Shown one piece after another: positions 27,810 to 36,288 of a stretch of 64,000 nt of DNA. Within the stretch, counting starts at the first letter, position 1; the number at the start of each line of letters is the position of its first letter. Origin of the DNA: Candidatus Sulfopaludibacter sp. SbA3 (lineage in GTDB: Bacteria; Acidobacteriota; Terriglobia; Bryobacterales; Bryobacteraceae); the NCBI GenBank assembly GCA_945890485.1, contig CAMDCN010000005.1:186001-250000 (forward strand), read 5' to 3'. The position numbers and the translations under genes are program-made. Below the pieces are notes generated by a model. That model was not told the DNA's origin and did not search any database. It saw only the letters and a program-made list of their open reading frames with translations.

Positions 27810-30800
27810 TTAGTCTTCAGAGGCCGCATGATGAATTTCCTGAATCTCCTGCGAGGGGAATTGGTTGAGGAGGTGGCCGATGGCGCCGGCGAGTTGGGAG
27901 CGGCGATGGGGGTCGAGTTCGCGGAAGGTGGCGTTGAACAGAGCCTGGGCCTGCAGGAGGGCGATGTCGTGCGAGGGGAACTGGTTGAGGAGGAGGCCAA
28001 TGGTGTCGGCGAGTTGGGAGCGGCGATGGGGGTCGAGTTCGCGGAAGGTGGCGTTGAACAGAGCCTGGGCCTGCAGAAGGGCGATGTCGTGCGAGGGGAA
28101 CTGGTTGAGGAGGAGGCCAATGGTGTCGGCGAGTTGGGAGCGGCGATGGGGGTCGAGTACGCAGAAGGTGGCGTTGAACAGAGCCTGGGCCCGCAGGAGG
28201 GCGATGTCCTGAGAGGGGAACTGGTTGAGGAGCAGGCCGATGGCGTCGGCGAGTTGGGAGCGGCGATGGGGGTCTGGTTCGACGACGGTGGCGTTGCACA
28301 GAGCCTGGGCCTGTGCGAAGGCGATGTCGTGGGAGGTGAATCGGTTGAGAAGGAGGCCAATGTCGTCGGAGAGTTGGGAGCAGCGATGGGGGTCGGGTTC
28401 GACGACGGTGGCGTTGCACAGGGCCTGGGCCTGTGCGAGGGCGATGTCGTGCGAGGGGAACTGGTTGAGGAGGAGGCCAATGGTGTCGGCGAGTTGGGAG
28501 CGGCGATGGGGGTCGGGTTCGACGACGGTGAAGTTGCACAAAGCCATGGCCTGTCGGAGGGCGATGTCCTGGCAGGGAAATTGATTGAGAAGGTGGCCGA
28601 TGGCGTCGGCGAGTTCGGCGCAGCGGTTGGGGTCAGGTTTGCGGACGGTGGCGTTGAAAAGGGCCTGGGCCTGTTGGAGGGCGATGTCCTGCGAGGGGAA
28701 CTGGTTGAGGAGGAGGCCGATGGCGTCGGCGAGTTCGGCGCAGCGGTTGGGGTCGGGTTCGCCGACGGTGGCGTTGAATAGGGCCTCTGCCTGTTCGAGG
28801 GCGATGTCCTGGGAGGGGAACTGGTTGAGGAGGATGCCGATGGCGTCGGCAAGTTGGGAGCGGCGGTGGGGGACCGGTTCGATCGATGTAGCCCACCTGA
28901 TGCGCGAGACGAAATCGAGTGGGTCGACGAGGGTGGGTAGCTGACCGATTTGTTTTCGCAGTTGCCGGATAAGTGACGACTGTACCCGGTCGCGGTGCGG
29001 CGTCCCTTCCGTGGCGAGCAGGCAAATTCTCCAGACGTCATCAAACCAGACGGGCAGCAGGGGACCAGCGAGCGTCGCCAATCGGTCCGGGTCTCCCGAG
29101 AGGAACTTGACGTCTCGCCCATCTAGGCATCGTCGGACAATGTGGCCGCGGAATCCGTCCAAAGAGAGGGCGTACGTCTCGCCAACATGGGCGGCCAGAC
29201 CGATATCGTCCAAATGTCCAATTGCCTCGTCCGTAACGCCCGACTGGGCTAGGGCCGCGGTATGCGCGGATCGACCGTAGTCGATTTTCCCCACCAACGC
29301 CAAGACCTTCAGCGCGAGGGCAACTGCCTCCTGAGTGAGTCCACGGGGCGGCTGCTTGATGCGCCAGATGAGCGTGTCATGCGCGACGGCTAGCAGGTTG
29401 GACGGCAACTGGTCAACCGACTTCGCTTTGCCATTCAGTAACAGCGCGACCGCCTGGAGCACTGCCTCCGGATGGCCTTCAGTCCGGCGGACCAACGTGA
29501 TCGCGTCTTCGTTAGATAGCCCAGGGAGAAGTTGCGCGGCATACGTGGCCAGAGCGGATTCCGGGACGACCGGGTGCAACTCGCGAGTAGCATAGAGGGG
29601 GTCCGTAGCCTTTTCCCCCAACACGTTATGGCTAGGCCAGGAGGTGATGACTCGTTTGACTATCGGGCCTCGCGGAGAAAGAGTTTGCAGCTCCAAAAAC
29701 GTCTTGAGCGCGTCCGGCTCTCGGCCCTGATAATCGTCCCAGAGCAGAATCACGGGACCTTCTATTCGGCGGAAGAGCAGTGCTGCTTTCAGATCGTGAA
29801 CGTTGGGGCTGACAAAATAGACTTGGTAGCCGGAGTCGGTGGCGCAGCGGGCGAATTCCAACAGAAGCCGCGATTTGCCCGTGCCAGGGAAGCCTTTGAA
29901 AAAGGTAACCCAGGGGGTGGGGGCGGCGAGGAAGGCGGAGAATTCATCAAGCTCAGTGTCGCGTCCGGCGAGAACCGTAGTGAGCAGTTCGGAGCGGTCC
30001 GGGTCTTGCCAGAGTACTTCGAGGCCGGGGTCGGCGCGTCGCTTGGTCCAGTAGGCGGTGCGGAACTCGTCCGGCGAGAGGAGCCCGTGCCCGATGAGGC
30101 CGGCGATCTCGTCGAGACGGGCATTCAATGGGGCGTGGGCCTTCCGGAGGAAATCCGCGAGCGGTTCGCCAGGGGCGGCGGCGAGGGGACCGTACCAGCG
30201 TAGGAGTTCGTCCAGCTTTTGGCCCAGCGAGTCGCGGAGAGTTTGCAGTTGCGACTGCATGTTGGCGTCGCGGCGCGCGGCGGTTGCTTCCAGCCGTTGC
30301 ACATCCGTGAAGAGACGACCCCAGAAGAGCAGAGTGAGCGCAGGCCAGCCACGCCCTTGGGCCGGGCCGCGACCGGTGGCGTCTTCCTTGAAAACTTCGA
30401 CGACGAAACGATCAAAGTACTGGTCGAGGTGGAGCGCGAGGGCGGGACGGAGCGCCGCGATATCCGGTATTGGCTGCAGGTGGCGGGCGAGTTCCTGGAG
30501 AAAGTCTTCCCAAGTGGAGAGGCCGAGAGAGGGCGAGGTGGGCGAACCGGTGCGCTGGGCGAGGCGGACGGCGACGTTGGGCAGATCGTCGAGGGAAGGG
30601 ATGGGCTCTGCCCGTTCCGCGATATCGACGAGATAGGAGGGGGCGGCGGTGGCCAGGCGCCCTAGGGTGGAGCCATCGCTGGCAGGATTCTGATTGGCGA
30701 AGTGTTCGATGGCGCGTTGGATGGCCGCCCCGGCGAGGAGGTTGAGATCGTGGTTGCGGAGCAGGGCGGCATTTTCCGGCAACTGGGCGCGTTCGCGATC

Positions 30801-30986
30801 GGAGGCCTCTTCGGTGGCTTGATTGACCCGCCACGAGGCCCCAAGGGAGAGGAGCCCGGCGCATAGCGCTGTTTCAACGGAAGGGTCGGCTAGCGTGAGA
30901 GTGGGTGCTAAGACGCCGCCCGCCGTCAGCATTGCATTGAAGAGTACCTTCATGCGGGCGAAACTGACTTGGTTCTCGTTCGGCAT
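27810..30986 (-). CDS. STAND-like P-loop NTPase with C-terminal 40-residue repeats
   Basis: This is a 1058-residue cytosolic protein. The N-terminal 340 residues are helical, with a coiled part, and may be an effector or oligomerisation domain; I recognise no catalytic motif there. The NTPase core has Walker A FFKGFPGTGKSRLLLEFA (near 360-372), Walker B PVILLWDDYQG (near 412), a RVITSWPS sensor and winged-helix-like segments up to about 640. From residue 704 to the end, eight full and one partial 40-residue repeats of the form PDPHRRSQLADTIGLLLNQF then PSxDIALxQAQALxNATVxE form a helical array. This layout (effector, NTPase, repeat sensor) is that of STAND/NLR-like immune proteins such as Avs, but no specific Avs family is recognised. 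It sits upstream of the ietAS-type pair, same strand. Confidence 0.75.
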   Translation of the reverse strand: MPNENQVSFARMKVLFNAMLTAGGVLAPTLTLADPSVETALCAGLLSLGASWRVNQATEEASDRERAQLPENAALLRNHDLNLLAGAAIQRAIEHFANQNPASDGSTLGRLATAAPSYLVDIAERAEPIPSLDDLPNVAVRLAQRTGSPTSPSLGLSTWEDFLQELARHLQPIPDIAALRPALALHLDQYFDRFVVEVFKEDATGRGPAQGRGWPALTLLFWGRLFTDVQRLEATAARRDANMQSQLQTLRDSLGQKLDELLRWYGPLAAAPGEPLADFLRKAHAPLNARLDEIAGLIGHGLLSPDEFRTAYWTKRRADPGLEVLWQDPDRSELLTTVLAGRDTELDEFSAFLAAPTPWVTFFKGFPGTGKSRLLLEFARCATDSGYQVYFVSPNVHDLKAALLFRRIEGPVILLWDDYQGREPDALKTFLELQTLSPRGPIVKRVITSWPSHNVLGEKATDPLYATRELHPVVPESALATYAAQLLPGLSNEDAITLVRRTEGHPEAVLQAVALLLNGKAKSVDQLPSNLLAVAHDTLIWRIKQPPRGLTQEAVALALKVLALVGKIDYGRSAHTAALAQSGVTDEAIGHLDDIGLAAHVGETYALSLDGFRGHIVRRCLDGRDVKFLSGDPDRLATLAGPLLPVWFDDVWRICLLATEGTPHRDRVQSSLIRQLRKQIGQLPTLVDPLDFVSRIRWATSIEPVPHRRSQLADAIGILLNQFPSQDIALEQAEALFNATVGEPDPNRCAELADAIGLLLNQFPSQDIALQQAQALFNATVRKPDPNRCAELADAIGHLLNQFPCQDIALRQAMALCNFTVVEPDPHRRSQLADTIGLLLNQFPSHDIALAQAQALCNATVVEPDPHRCSQLSDDIGLLLNRFTSHDIAFAQAQALCNATVVEPDPHRRSQLADAIGLLLNQFPSQDIALLRAQALFNATFCVLDPHRRSQLADTIGLLLNQFPSHDIALLQAQALFNATFRELDPHRRSQLADTIGLLLNQFPSHDIALLQAQALFNATFRELDPHRRSQLAGAIGHLLNQFPSQEIQEIHHAASED
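27813..28877 (-). repeat. 120-bp tandem repeats encoding the STAND sensor repeats
   Basis: Eight full 120-base units plus one 105-base partial unit, in register with the reading frame. Adjacent units near 27961-28200 differ at only a few positions, so they were duplicated recently or homogenised by recombination; outer units are more diverged. The period is a whole number of codons, so gain or loss of a unit changes the sensor array by 40 residues without a frameshift. The exact copy number should be treated cautiously in short-read assemblies. Confidence 0.95.
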
Positions 30987-31278
30987 TTAGAGAGGGACAG
31001 ATGTTCCAGAGAGCTAGGGAACTTACACCGGAAGGGTAGTCTGAGTTTGCCGATCAGTGTAACATTGCGCAGTGCCATGGTTGAAACGTGCCGGATCTGG
31101 GATGGCCGCGCGTCTCCCATTCCGCTGGGCAGAATCGATCCGGGATGCGTGCCTGCGAGAAAGGTGGCCGCGTCTCCAGTGCGCAGGCGCTCATTCGGGG
31201 GCTTGGCGCGTTGGCCGGGCCTTGTGCTAGCTGCCGCACCCTGTCTGGTGTCCCTGCCGGTTAGAATAGAGCGCGGCG
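30987..31278. other. Intergenic region upstream of STAND gene
   Basis: About 290 bases between the divergent STAND gene and the broken brnT. I see no gene. A TAGAAT at 31262-31267 could be the -10 element of the brnTA unit. A promoter for the STAND gene must lie here but no clear -35/-10 pair could be assigned. Confidence 0.4.
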
Positions 31279-31583
31279 ATGGCAGCATGCGTATTCGAAT
31301 CTCAATGGGATCCAGGCAAGGCCAGTGCCAATGCCCTGAAACACGGAGTGGATTTCGATCGGGATCCTTCCGTGTTCCTGGACCCATTAGTGTTGACGAT
31401 CCCGGACGAGGCACGCAGCTAAGCCGAGCTCCGGTGGATTACTCTGGGAAGGATGCGGCAGGCCAATATGTGCTCGTCATCCATACCTTTGAGTGGCTGG
31501 CTGATGAGCGGGGGCGCGTTCGGTTAATCTCTGCGCGGAGGCCAACCAGAGCCGAGATTCGCGAATATGAGGATTCGATATGA
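31279..31583 (+). pseudogene. brnT: BrnT-family toxin, disrupted by a stop codon and a frameshift
   Basis: The N-terminus reads FESQWDPGKASANALKHGVD then FDRDPSVFLDPLVLTIPD, the BrnT toxin signature (RelE-like ribonuclease). An in-frame TAA at 31420-31422 interrupts it after DEARS. The same frame continues with AELRWITLGR, then near 31450-31452 the frame shifts by one base, where GRDAAG lacks a G. The remaining QYVLVIHTFEWL and RVRLISARRPTRAEIREYED are in the next frame and finish at a TGA at 31581-31583. Two independent lesions mean the toxin is inactive, while the antitoxin start overlaps the old stop by four bases and is intact. Confidence 0.85.
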
Positions 31584-31780
31584 AACCTGAATACGACTTC
31601 AGCAAGGGCGAGCGCGGCAAATTCTTCCGGCCCGAGGCCGAACTTCGTGTGCCGATCTATTTGAGCCGTGAGGTCGAGGCCTACCTCACCCAGCGTGCGT
31701 TTGAAAAAGGCGTCCCGCTGGGGGATATGGTGAATGGACTGCTCGAGCAGGATATCCAGATGATCGAGTCGGTGAAGTAG
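31580..31780 (+). CDS. brnA: BrnA-family antitoxin
   Basis: This 66-residue protein reads MKPEYDFSKGERGKF, then AELRVPIYLSREVEAYL and KGVPLGDMVNGLLEQDI. The N-terminal (K)xxYDFSKGxRGKF and the ribbon-helix-helix-like C-terminus are typical of BrnA antitoxins, which neutralise BrnT and repress the operon. It overlaps the end of the disrupted brnT by four bases (ATGA). With the toxin dead, it is an orphan antitoxin that could still regulate DNA or neutralise related BrnT toxins. A broken second copy lies at 36288-36436. Confidence 0.85.
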   Translation: MKPEYDFSKGERGKFFRPEAELRVPIYLSREVEAYLTQRAFEKGVPLGDMVNGLLEQDIQMIESVK

Positions 31781-31953
31781 CATTGTGGGCGCTGGCGTTG
31801 ACATCGTGATCTCCCGATTCAGCCGAATGACGCATGGCGATCTCGCGTTTCGATGGCGCGAGGATCGGCGCGGGCCACCGGGGTGCCAACTCCTAAGGCG
31901 GCGATTAGCGGGAGGCACTGGGCTATATCCTGTGGTGATATAGACATAAGCGC

Positions 31954-32172
31954 ATGCCGTCTATATTGATCCAGCTCGACGAGCCGCTCCTCAAGGCATT
32001 GAACAAGGTCGCGCCCGCCGCCAAGCGCCAGCGGACGGATTTCATTCATCAGGCTGTCAATGAGGCGATCCGGAGGCGGGAATATGAGGCGATGCGCGAG
32101 GCGTATCTTCGCCAACCGGACTCCGGCGCCGAGCCGGACGACTGGTCCAATGCTGAGGAATGGAAGGCGTGA
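31954..32172 (+). CDS. Ribbon-helix-helix antitoxin (MazE/CopG-like)
   Basis: This 72-residue protein begins MPSILIQLDEPLLKALNKVA, a beta-strand then helix as in RHH DNA-binding antitoxins. The middle is RTDFIHQAVNEAIRRREYE, and the acidic C-terminus ends DWSNAEEWKA, a likely toxin-wrapping tail. It is followed, with a GTG overlapping its TGA, by a MazF-like toxin that carries a stop codon. An extended -10 (TGATATAGA near 31936-31944) lies about ten bases before the ATG, suggesting a leaderless mRNA. The antitoxin itself is intact. Confidence 0.75.
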   Translation: MPSILIQLDEPLLKALNKVAPAAKRQRTDFIHQAVNEAIRRREYEAMREAYLRQPDSGAEPDDWSNAEEWKA

Positions 32173-32504
32173 AGGAGTACGAGATCTGGTAGGCGGACCT
32201 GCCCCAGACCGCGGGACGCCGACCGGTCCTGTTGCTGAGCCGCGACGATGCCTACAGCGTGCTGAACAAGTTCTTGGCCGCCGAGATCACGACAACGATC
32301 CGGAACATCCCCATCGAAGTTCCGTTGGGTGAGGCGGAAGGAATGCTCAAGCCGTGTGCGGTGAATTGCGACAAGCTGCGTACCATTTCGAAGGCTCATC
32401 TGGTGGGCCGGATCTCGCGAATTCCCGCCGGGCGAATCGGAGAAGTGAAGCGGGCCGTGGGATATGCCTTGGCTTGGGAAGAGCTGATCGACACGAACGG
32501 CTAG
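32169..32504 (+). pseudogene. MazF-family toxin with an early in-frame amber codon
   Basis: Starting at the GTG at 32169 that overlaps the antitoxin stop, the frame reads VKEYEIW, then TAG at 32190-32192, then ADLPQTAGRRPVLLLSR, a typical MazF/PemK start (Eyew.DLp...GrRPvlvls). It continues in frame to LTGRI-like segments GRISRIPAGRIGEVKRAVGY and a normal C-terminus at 32504. Only the single TAG (where Trp is usual) breaks the toxin. A downstream ATG at 32247 region would give a protein without the first beta-strand, likely inactive. Readthrough cannot be ruled out. Confidence 0.8.
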
Positions 32505-32773
32505 GTTTCTTGGGTGTTCGTCCGACGGGAACGCTCGTAGCATGGGTTTTCCAACATCCGGTGCTGGCGCGTGGTATGACCAATGCCTGTGCGACCACAA
32601 ATTCTATTCCCGGCGATGTTCTTGCTGTGCGTTGCGGGGCGGCCTCCCCTAGCCGATGATGCTCGCATCGATTCCCGCGGATTCAAGAGCGGCTTTGCGC
32701 GTAGTGCGAATGCCCGCACTCAGCGGTCGCGCTGCCTGTCCAGGTGAACCTGGACCGCGTTAGCGCATCCTGG

Positions 32774-34318
32774 TCATTCCACCTGAAACAAGTCCTTGTA
32801 GGCTTCCTCGAGCCGCGTCACCTCAGAATCCGTGAGCCGGGAAAACTCCCTGTCCCGCGCTCGCTTCGACAGGCCCCCGTGATTTTGGTGCAGGAACCGA
32901 AACAGCAAATCTATCGTGCGCTCCGGCATGTCGGCGACGGTTTCGACTACGGCACGGAATCGGTCGTACCGGCGCAGAAACTCAGTTTCACGCGGCAGGT
33001 CTTCGTCAATGGTTTTGCGTACGCACTCGTATAAGAATTCAGCGTGCGGCGTTGCGTCAAAGTACCGGTAGAAGTCACCGGTGTCACTTTGAACCTCAAC
33101 ATTTCCCTCTGGCGTGGCATTCCATTCGATAACCGGCAGCAGGCGCTTGGAATAGTCCTCCAGCACCGTTCTGTAAGAGTCGATGTGCTCCAAGATCGCG
33201 GACGAGACCGGGAACACCACACCCGCAGGATTGAAACCGCGTCTGGCCAGGACGTGATGAATCAGGTAGCGGTGGAGACGGCCATTCCCATCCACGAAAG
33301 GATGTATGTACACAAATCCAAATGCGAGTGCCGCCGCCGCGATCACCGCATCGACTGAGCGAGCGGCAGCGCGATCAAACGCAATCATTCCGTCGATGAG
33401 TGCCGCAAGGTCCTGCGCCCGCGCGCTGATATGGTCCGGCAGCGGCAAGCGCGTCTCGCGATCATGCTCGCCTACAAAGCCGCCCTCTTCCCGAAGCCCG
33501 AGCTTCACGAACCGTGCATCTCCGATGACTATCGCCTGTAGCCGCAGCAACTCATCCAGCGAGAGCGGTAGGCGGCCAGCCTCTCCGATGGCGCGGCCCC
33601 AGCGCTGAATGCGGTCTTGCGCAGGGCGCTCACCCTCAATCGCGTAGCTTGACTTGGAATCCTTAAGCAGAAGGAACGCAGCGGTGCGGGCGAGCAGATC
33701 ACGAGGTACAGCGGCAACCGCTGCCTGGGCGCGCGAAGCCAAATCCGCCTCAGCGAATTCAGTGAGTGCTTTCGTGCGAAACACCAGGGGGCAGAATGCC
33801 GGTGTGCCGGGAAGGTTGTTCCAGACCCGATGCCTCGGCGATGTCTCACCCTTAACTGCCCATTGCTGCTCGATGTCCACAACCTGTGCATACGCACCTT
33901 TTTCGGCGTCCGGCAGCGCCAAGCGCCCTGCAAGTAGCCATTCGTAGAGAAACCAGATGCGCCGTGCATAGGTACCCGTTGGCTTGGCATTGACGATAGA
34001 TTCAATTGCCGGTCCGCCAGCGGCCAGGAACAATCGCTTGAGGACCGCGAGATCGAGCCCTTCATATTTGAGGGCAAATGTAAGGTGCCCCTCCAGGGTC
34101 GACGGCGGCGCGTGGCGCGCGGTGAGAATCCGCCAACCGTTCTCTTCGCGGCTGCGGTGATGTTCGCTCGTCGCAGACAAGGTTCGCGGTATGGGGACCA
34201 CGAGTTTATAGGTATCGATCAGGGCAGCATACCCGGCAGGTGTCGCCCGCTCCGGCAGTATGCGCTCGTGAAAAATCATCACGGGCCCTGAAAACCGACT
34301 CTGACCGTCATCTTTCAT
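32774..34318 (-). CDS. Fic-domain protein (AMPylator family)
   Basis: This 514-residue protein has the Fic catalytic loop HPFVDGNGRLHRYL (near residues 337-350), where His is the base, Asp binds Mg and Gly-Asn-Gly-Arg forms the anion hole. An intramolecular inhibitory segment SSYAIEGE (near 218-225) fits the (S/T)xxxE(G/N) motif, with Glu blocking the ATP gamma-phosphate, so this is an autoinhibited class II-like Fic. The C-terminus looks like a winged-helix domain (FLHQNHGGLSKRARDREFSR), as in the large Fic proteins whose targets are unknown. It sits alone, between broken TA modules, with its own start ATG. Substrate is unknown; a stress or anti-phage role is possible. Confidence 0.88.
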   Translation of the reverse strand: MKDDGQSRFSGPVMIFHERILPERATPAGYAALIDTYKLVVPIPRTLSATSEHHRSREENGWRILTARHAPPSTLEGHLTFALKYEGLDLAVLKRLFLAAGGPAIESIVNAKPTGTYARRIWFLYEWLLAGRLALPDAEKGAYAQVVDIEQQWAVKGETSPRHRVWNNLPGTPAFCPLVFRTKALTEFAEADLASRAQAAVAAVPRDLLARTAAFLLLKDSKSSYAIEGERPAQDRIQRWGRAIGEAGRLPLSLDELLRLQAIVIGDARFVKLGLREEGGFVGEHDRETRLPLPDHISARAQDLAALIDGMIAFDRAAARSVDAVIAAAALAFGFVYIHPFVDGNGRLHRYLIHHVLARRGFNPAGVVFPVSSAILEHIDSYRTVLEDYSKRLLPVIEWNATPEGNVEVQSDTGDFYRYFDATPHAEFLYECVRKTIDEDLPRETEFLRRYDRFRAVVETVADMPERTIDLLFRFLHQNHGGLSKRARDREFSRLTDSEVTRLEEAYKDLFQVE

Positions 34319-35063
34319 GAAAAACCGTTCTAGATCTTTTCTCGAAGGCTCCTTTCTGCATGGAGCATAGCGTGAAATTGGCTAACTGTCCATGAAAAAT
34401 GGTTCTCATTGGCGTGGCTGCGTGAAAAAACGTAAAAGAATCGGTGTACAGCTTTCACAAACAGGGCGCTTGGGACTAAGCCGGACGCGACTGCCGAGCC
34501 TCCGCGAACAGGAGTTGTGGTCCGCATTGCCTGCCTAAGCCTTCAGATATTCCAGCCCCGCAACGGTTAGGGCGCAACATCTGAAGGAGCGGAGCAATCC
34601 ATGGGATTTCCTTGCTATTTGCATTCTACATTTCAAAACCGTAGACCATGAACTGGTCAAGGAGTACCGCGCTAGGAGCCTACCATGAGCCTGGAGCATA
34701 CGAACGATAAGGCTGGCCGCTTTGAGCGGCTGGCCGAGCGCCGGCCTTGCCCAGCCGGTCTCGGACTTCGCGCGGAAACGACTGAGGCGTCATGGGCTAT
34801 CGGATGAACTACCACCTGCCGCACAAAGCGGGTGTATCGAAATTAGGACATTGCTTCGGGAGTATCTGGGTATTGCAGCCGCAACTCGCGAGCGGAACAG
34901 TGAGGTTTCTCTTCATGCTCCACTCCCATGGCGGATGGGCGATCGAAGGCCTTCGGAGAGCCGCGGCTCAGAGTGCGATGCCGGCCGTGGCGTTGGAACT
35001 CTTCAGAATTTTCGAGCAGCCGTTGGATCGGCTGCCTATTCGGCCCACAGAAGGGGTGGCGGT
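34319..35063. other. Intergenic region downstream of brnTA/mazEF remnants, no intact gene
   Basis: About 745 bases. I see no convincing complete gene. A short frame at 34685 begins MSLEHTNDKAGRFERLAERR, which resembles the start of small conserved acidobacterial proteins, but it degenerates into unrelated sequence after 20 residues. Other open frames here lack ribosome sites and family signatures. The stretch reads like accumulated debris. Confidence 0.4.
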
Positions 35064-35309
35064 TTAGCGGTAGGCGTCCTTGCGGTTGCGGACGCCCATG
35101 ATCTCGATTGCGTTTTCGCCGGTAGGTTCGAAGAAGAGGCGATAGTCGCCGCAACGGAGCCGAAAGTCCGTCCGAGGCGGTTTTAGCTTCTTGACGTCGC
35201 CGGAGCGGCTAGCCAGGTAGCGGTCCAGGCAGTAAAGAATCTGCATGGCGGTCTCACGGTCGATGGCGCGAAGATCGGCTCGGGCTTCCGGGGACCAGAC
35301 GACTGTGAT
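35064..35309 (-). pseudogene. RelE/ParE-type toxin without a usable start codon
   Basis: The minus frame reads TVVWSPEARADLRAIDRETA, then MQILYCLDRYLASRSGDVKK and TDFRLRCGDYRLFFEPTGEN, ending with IMGVRNRKDAYR. This is a typical ParE/RelE toxin. Upstream of the TVVW strand the next in-frame codons are ATC, CGC, GAG, GCG, GCG, GAT, GAC and then TAG. No ATG, GTG or TTG occurs before the internal Met at codon 25 of the fold. An ATC where a Met would be expected suggests loss of the start codon. Initiation at ATC is conceivable but rare. It follows an acidic antitoxin-like gene by 23 bases. Confidence 0.6.
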
Positions 35310-35332
35310 GCGCTCCGCCGCATCGTCCTAGG

Positions 35333-35584
35333 TCACTTGGTCAGCCCGAACTCGCGCAAGATTTCTTCGTGGGAGATGCCTTCGCCACGTTCCAGCGAAG
35401 CGCGGGCGCTGTCCAGGGCCGCGGCGGTCTCCGCCGTGATCTCATCGTCTTCCTCGCTTGCCTTCGAGAGTGAATGCCGCAGCGGTTCTTGTCCCGTCGT
35501 CAGTACTTCTAGAAGCTGAGCAACGGCGGTGAACTGGGCCGGCCCCAGCCGGTCGAGCAACTGATGCGCTTGTTGTCTATCCAT
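35333..35584 (-). CDS. Probable antitoxin partner of the ParE-like toxin
   Basis: This 83-residue acidic protein starts MDRQQAHQLLDRLGPAQFTA, with a helical middle and a tail ISHEEILREFGLTK. The pattern 'iSHEEvlreFGl' is common at the ends of antitoxins that pair with ParE/RelE toxins. I chose the ATG at 35582-35584; upstream extension would overlap the preceding regulator and is Pro/Arg-rich. It is eight bases overlapped with the XRE-like gene and 23 bases before the start-less toxin, so the three form one unit. Confidence 0.65.
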   Translation of the reverse strand: MDRQQAHQLLDRLGPAQFTAVAQLLEVLTTGQEPLRHSLSKASEEDDEITAETAAALDSARASLERGEGISHEEILREFGLTK

Positions 35585-35939
35585 GGTTTCTTCTCCCGGG
35601 TCCTCCGGCTCGGCGTGCGGTTTTTGAGGCCGCCACGGCGAGAAATGTGTCGAGCGTGCCCAACTGCGCGGTCCGCTTCCTGCCGGGACGCTCCTCAATC
35701 TCCTCCAGCCGACGAAACACATTGCGCCTGGGCTCGCGCGGAGCAGGTTTGGCGAAGCGGACGGCCATCTCAGAGGTCAACCGAAGCCGGTCGTTCTCGT
35801 AGCCGGTGCAAAGGGTTTGCCCTATGCCGATCTTTCCGGCAAGTTCGACTTGTGTGAAGAGGATGTGGGCGACGTGCTGGCCGACGGACTTGTTGCGCCA
35901 GTCGAGGGGCTGCAGGCCGAGCTTGGAAACGCGAGGCAT
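35577..35939 (-). CDS. XRE-like HTH regulator, probably degenerate
   Basis: This 120-residue frame contains FTQVELAGKIGIGQTLCTGYENDRLRLT in two overlapping pieces, resembling the XRE helix-turn-helix 'lTQveLAekiGi.Qt.vs.yEndrlRLt', and a C-terminal part RRLEEIEERPGRKRTAQLGT. Compared with typical relatives, several residues of the first helix appear missing before FTQVELA, and the turn before the C-terminal helix is altered. So small indels may have damaged it although the frame is open. It starts at the ATG at 35937-35939 and precedes the ParE-type module on the same strand, where it would act as its regulator. Confidence 0.5.
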   Translation of the reverse strand: MPRVSKLGLQPLDWRNKSVGQHVAHILFTQVELAGKIGIGQTLCTGYENDRLRLTSEMAVRFAKPAPREPRRNVFRRLEEIEERPGRKRTAQLGTLDTFLAVAASKTARRAGGPGRRNHG

Positions 35940-36072
35940 GACAATAGCAGTATAGCGGGCAAGCGCGGGCCTGCTTCAATGCTGCGTGATCCTACTTTGG
36001 GCAGGTAGGAAATTTGATGAATGCACATTGCGCCGAAGAATAAAGGTCGAAATGCAGAAAGCACGTAGGTTA

Positions 36073-36288
36073 CTAGTCGACCCGCAACGATTCCAGCGGA
36101 GCGATTCCGCTCGCTCGCCGAGCAGGCATGCCGCGCGCCAGGACAGCTACCAGACTCAGTACGGCGATTGACCCGACGAAAGTTGGAGTGTGGGCCGGGC
36201 TATTGCCAAACCACATACTCCGCATCGTACGCGCTACTGCAAATGCGCCGCCGATTTCGAGCACCGCGCCCAAAACAACCGGCGCCAA
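36073..36288 (-). pseudogene. C-terminal fragment of an ADOP/MacB-type ABC permease
   Basis: The minus frame encodes GGAFAVARTMRSMWFGNSPA then TPTFVGSIAVLSLVAVLARG and the ending PARRASGIAPLESLRVD, exactly the last transmembrane helix and 'PARRAs.idPl.aLR' tail of FtsX/MacB-type permeases, common in Acidobacteria as ADOP transporters. The rest of the gene, normally several hundred residues more, is absent: the similarity stops at the junction with a brnA fragment near 36288. It is therefore a relic left by a deletion or insertion. Confidence 0.7.

Noticed and set aside
27828-28781. Long plus-strand open frame (317 residues, Gly/Glu-rich repeats)
   Set aside because: It is the antisense mirror of the 120-base repeats in the STAND gene; it lacks a ribosome site and family signature, and a repeat with no stop in one unit stays open in all.
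27813-28877. Possible CRISPR array because of regular spacing
   Set aside because: Units are 120 bases, contiguous and coding, without short repeats and unique spacers; no cas gene is near.
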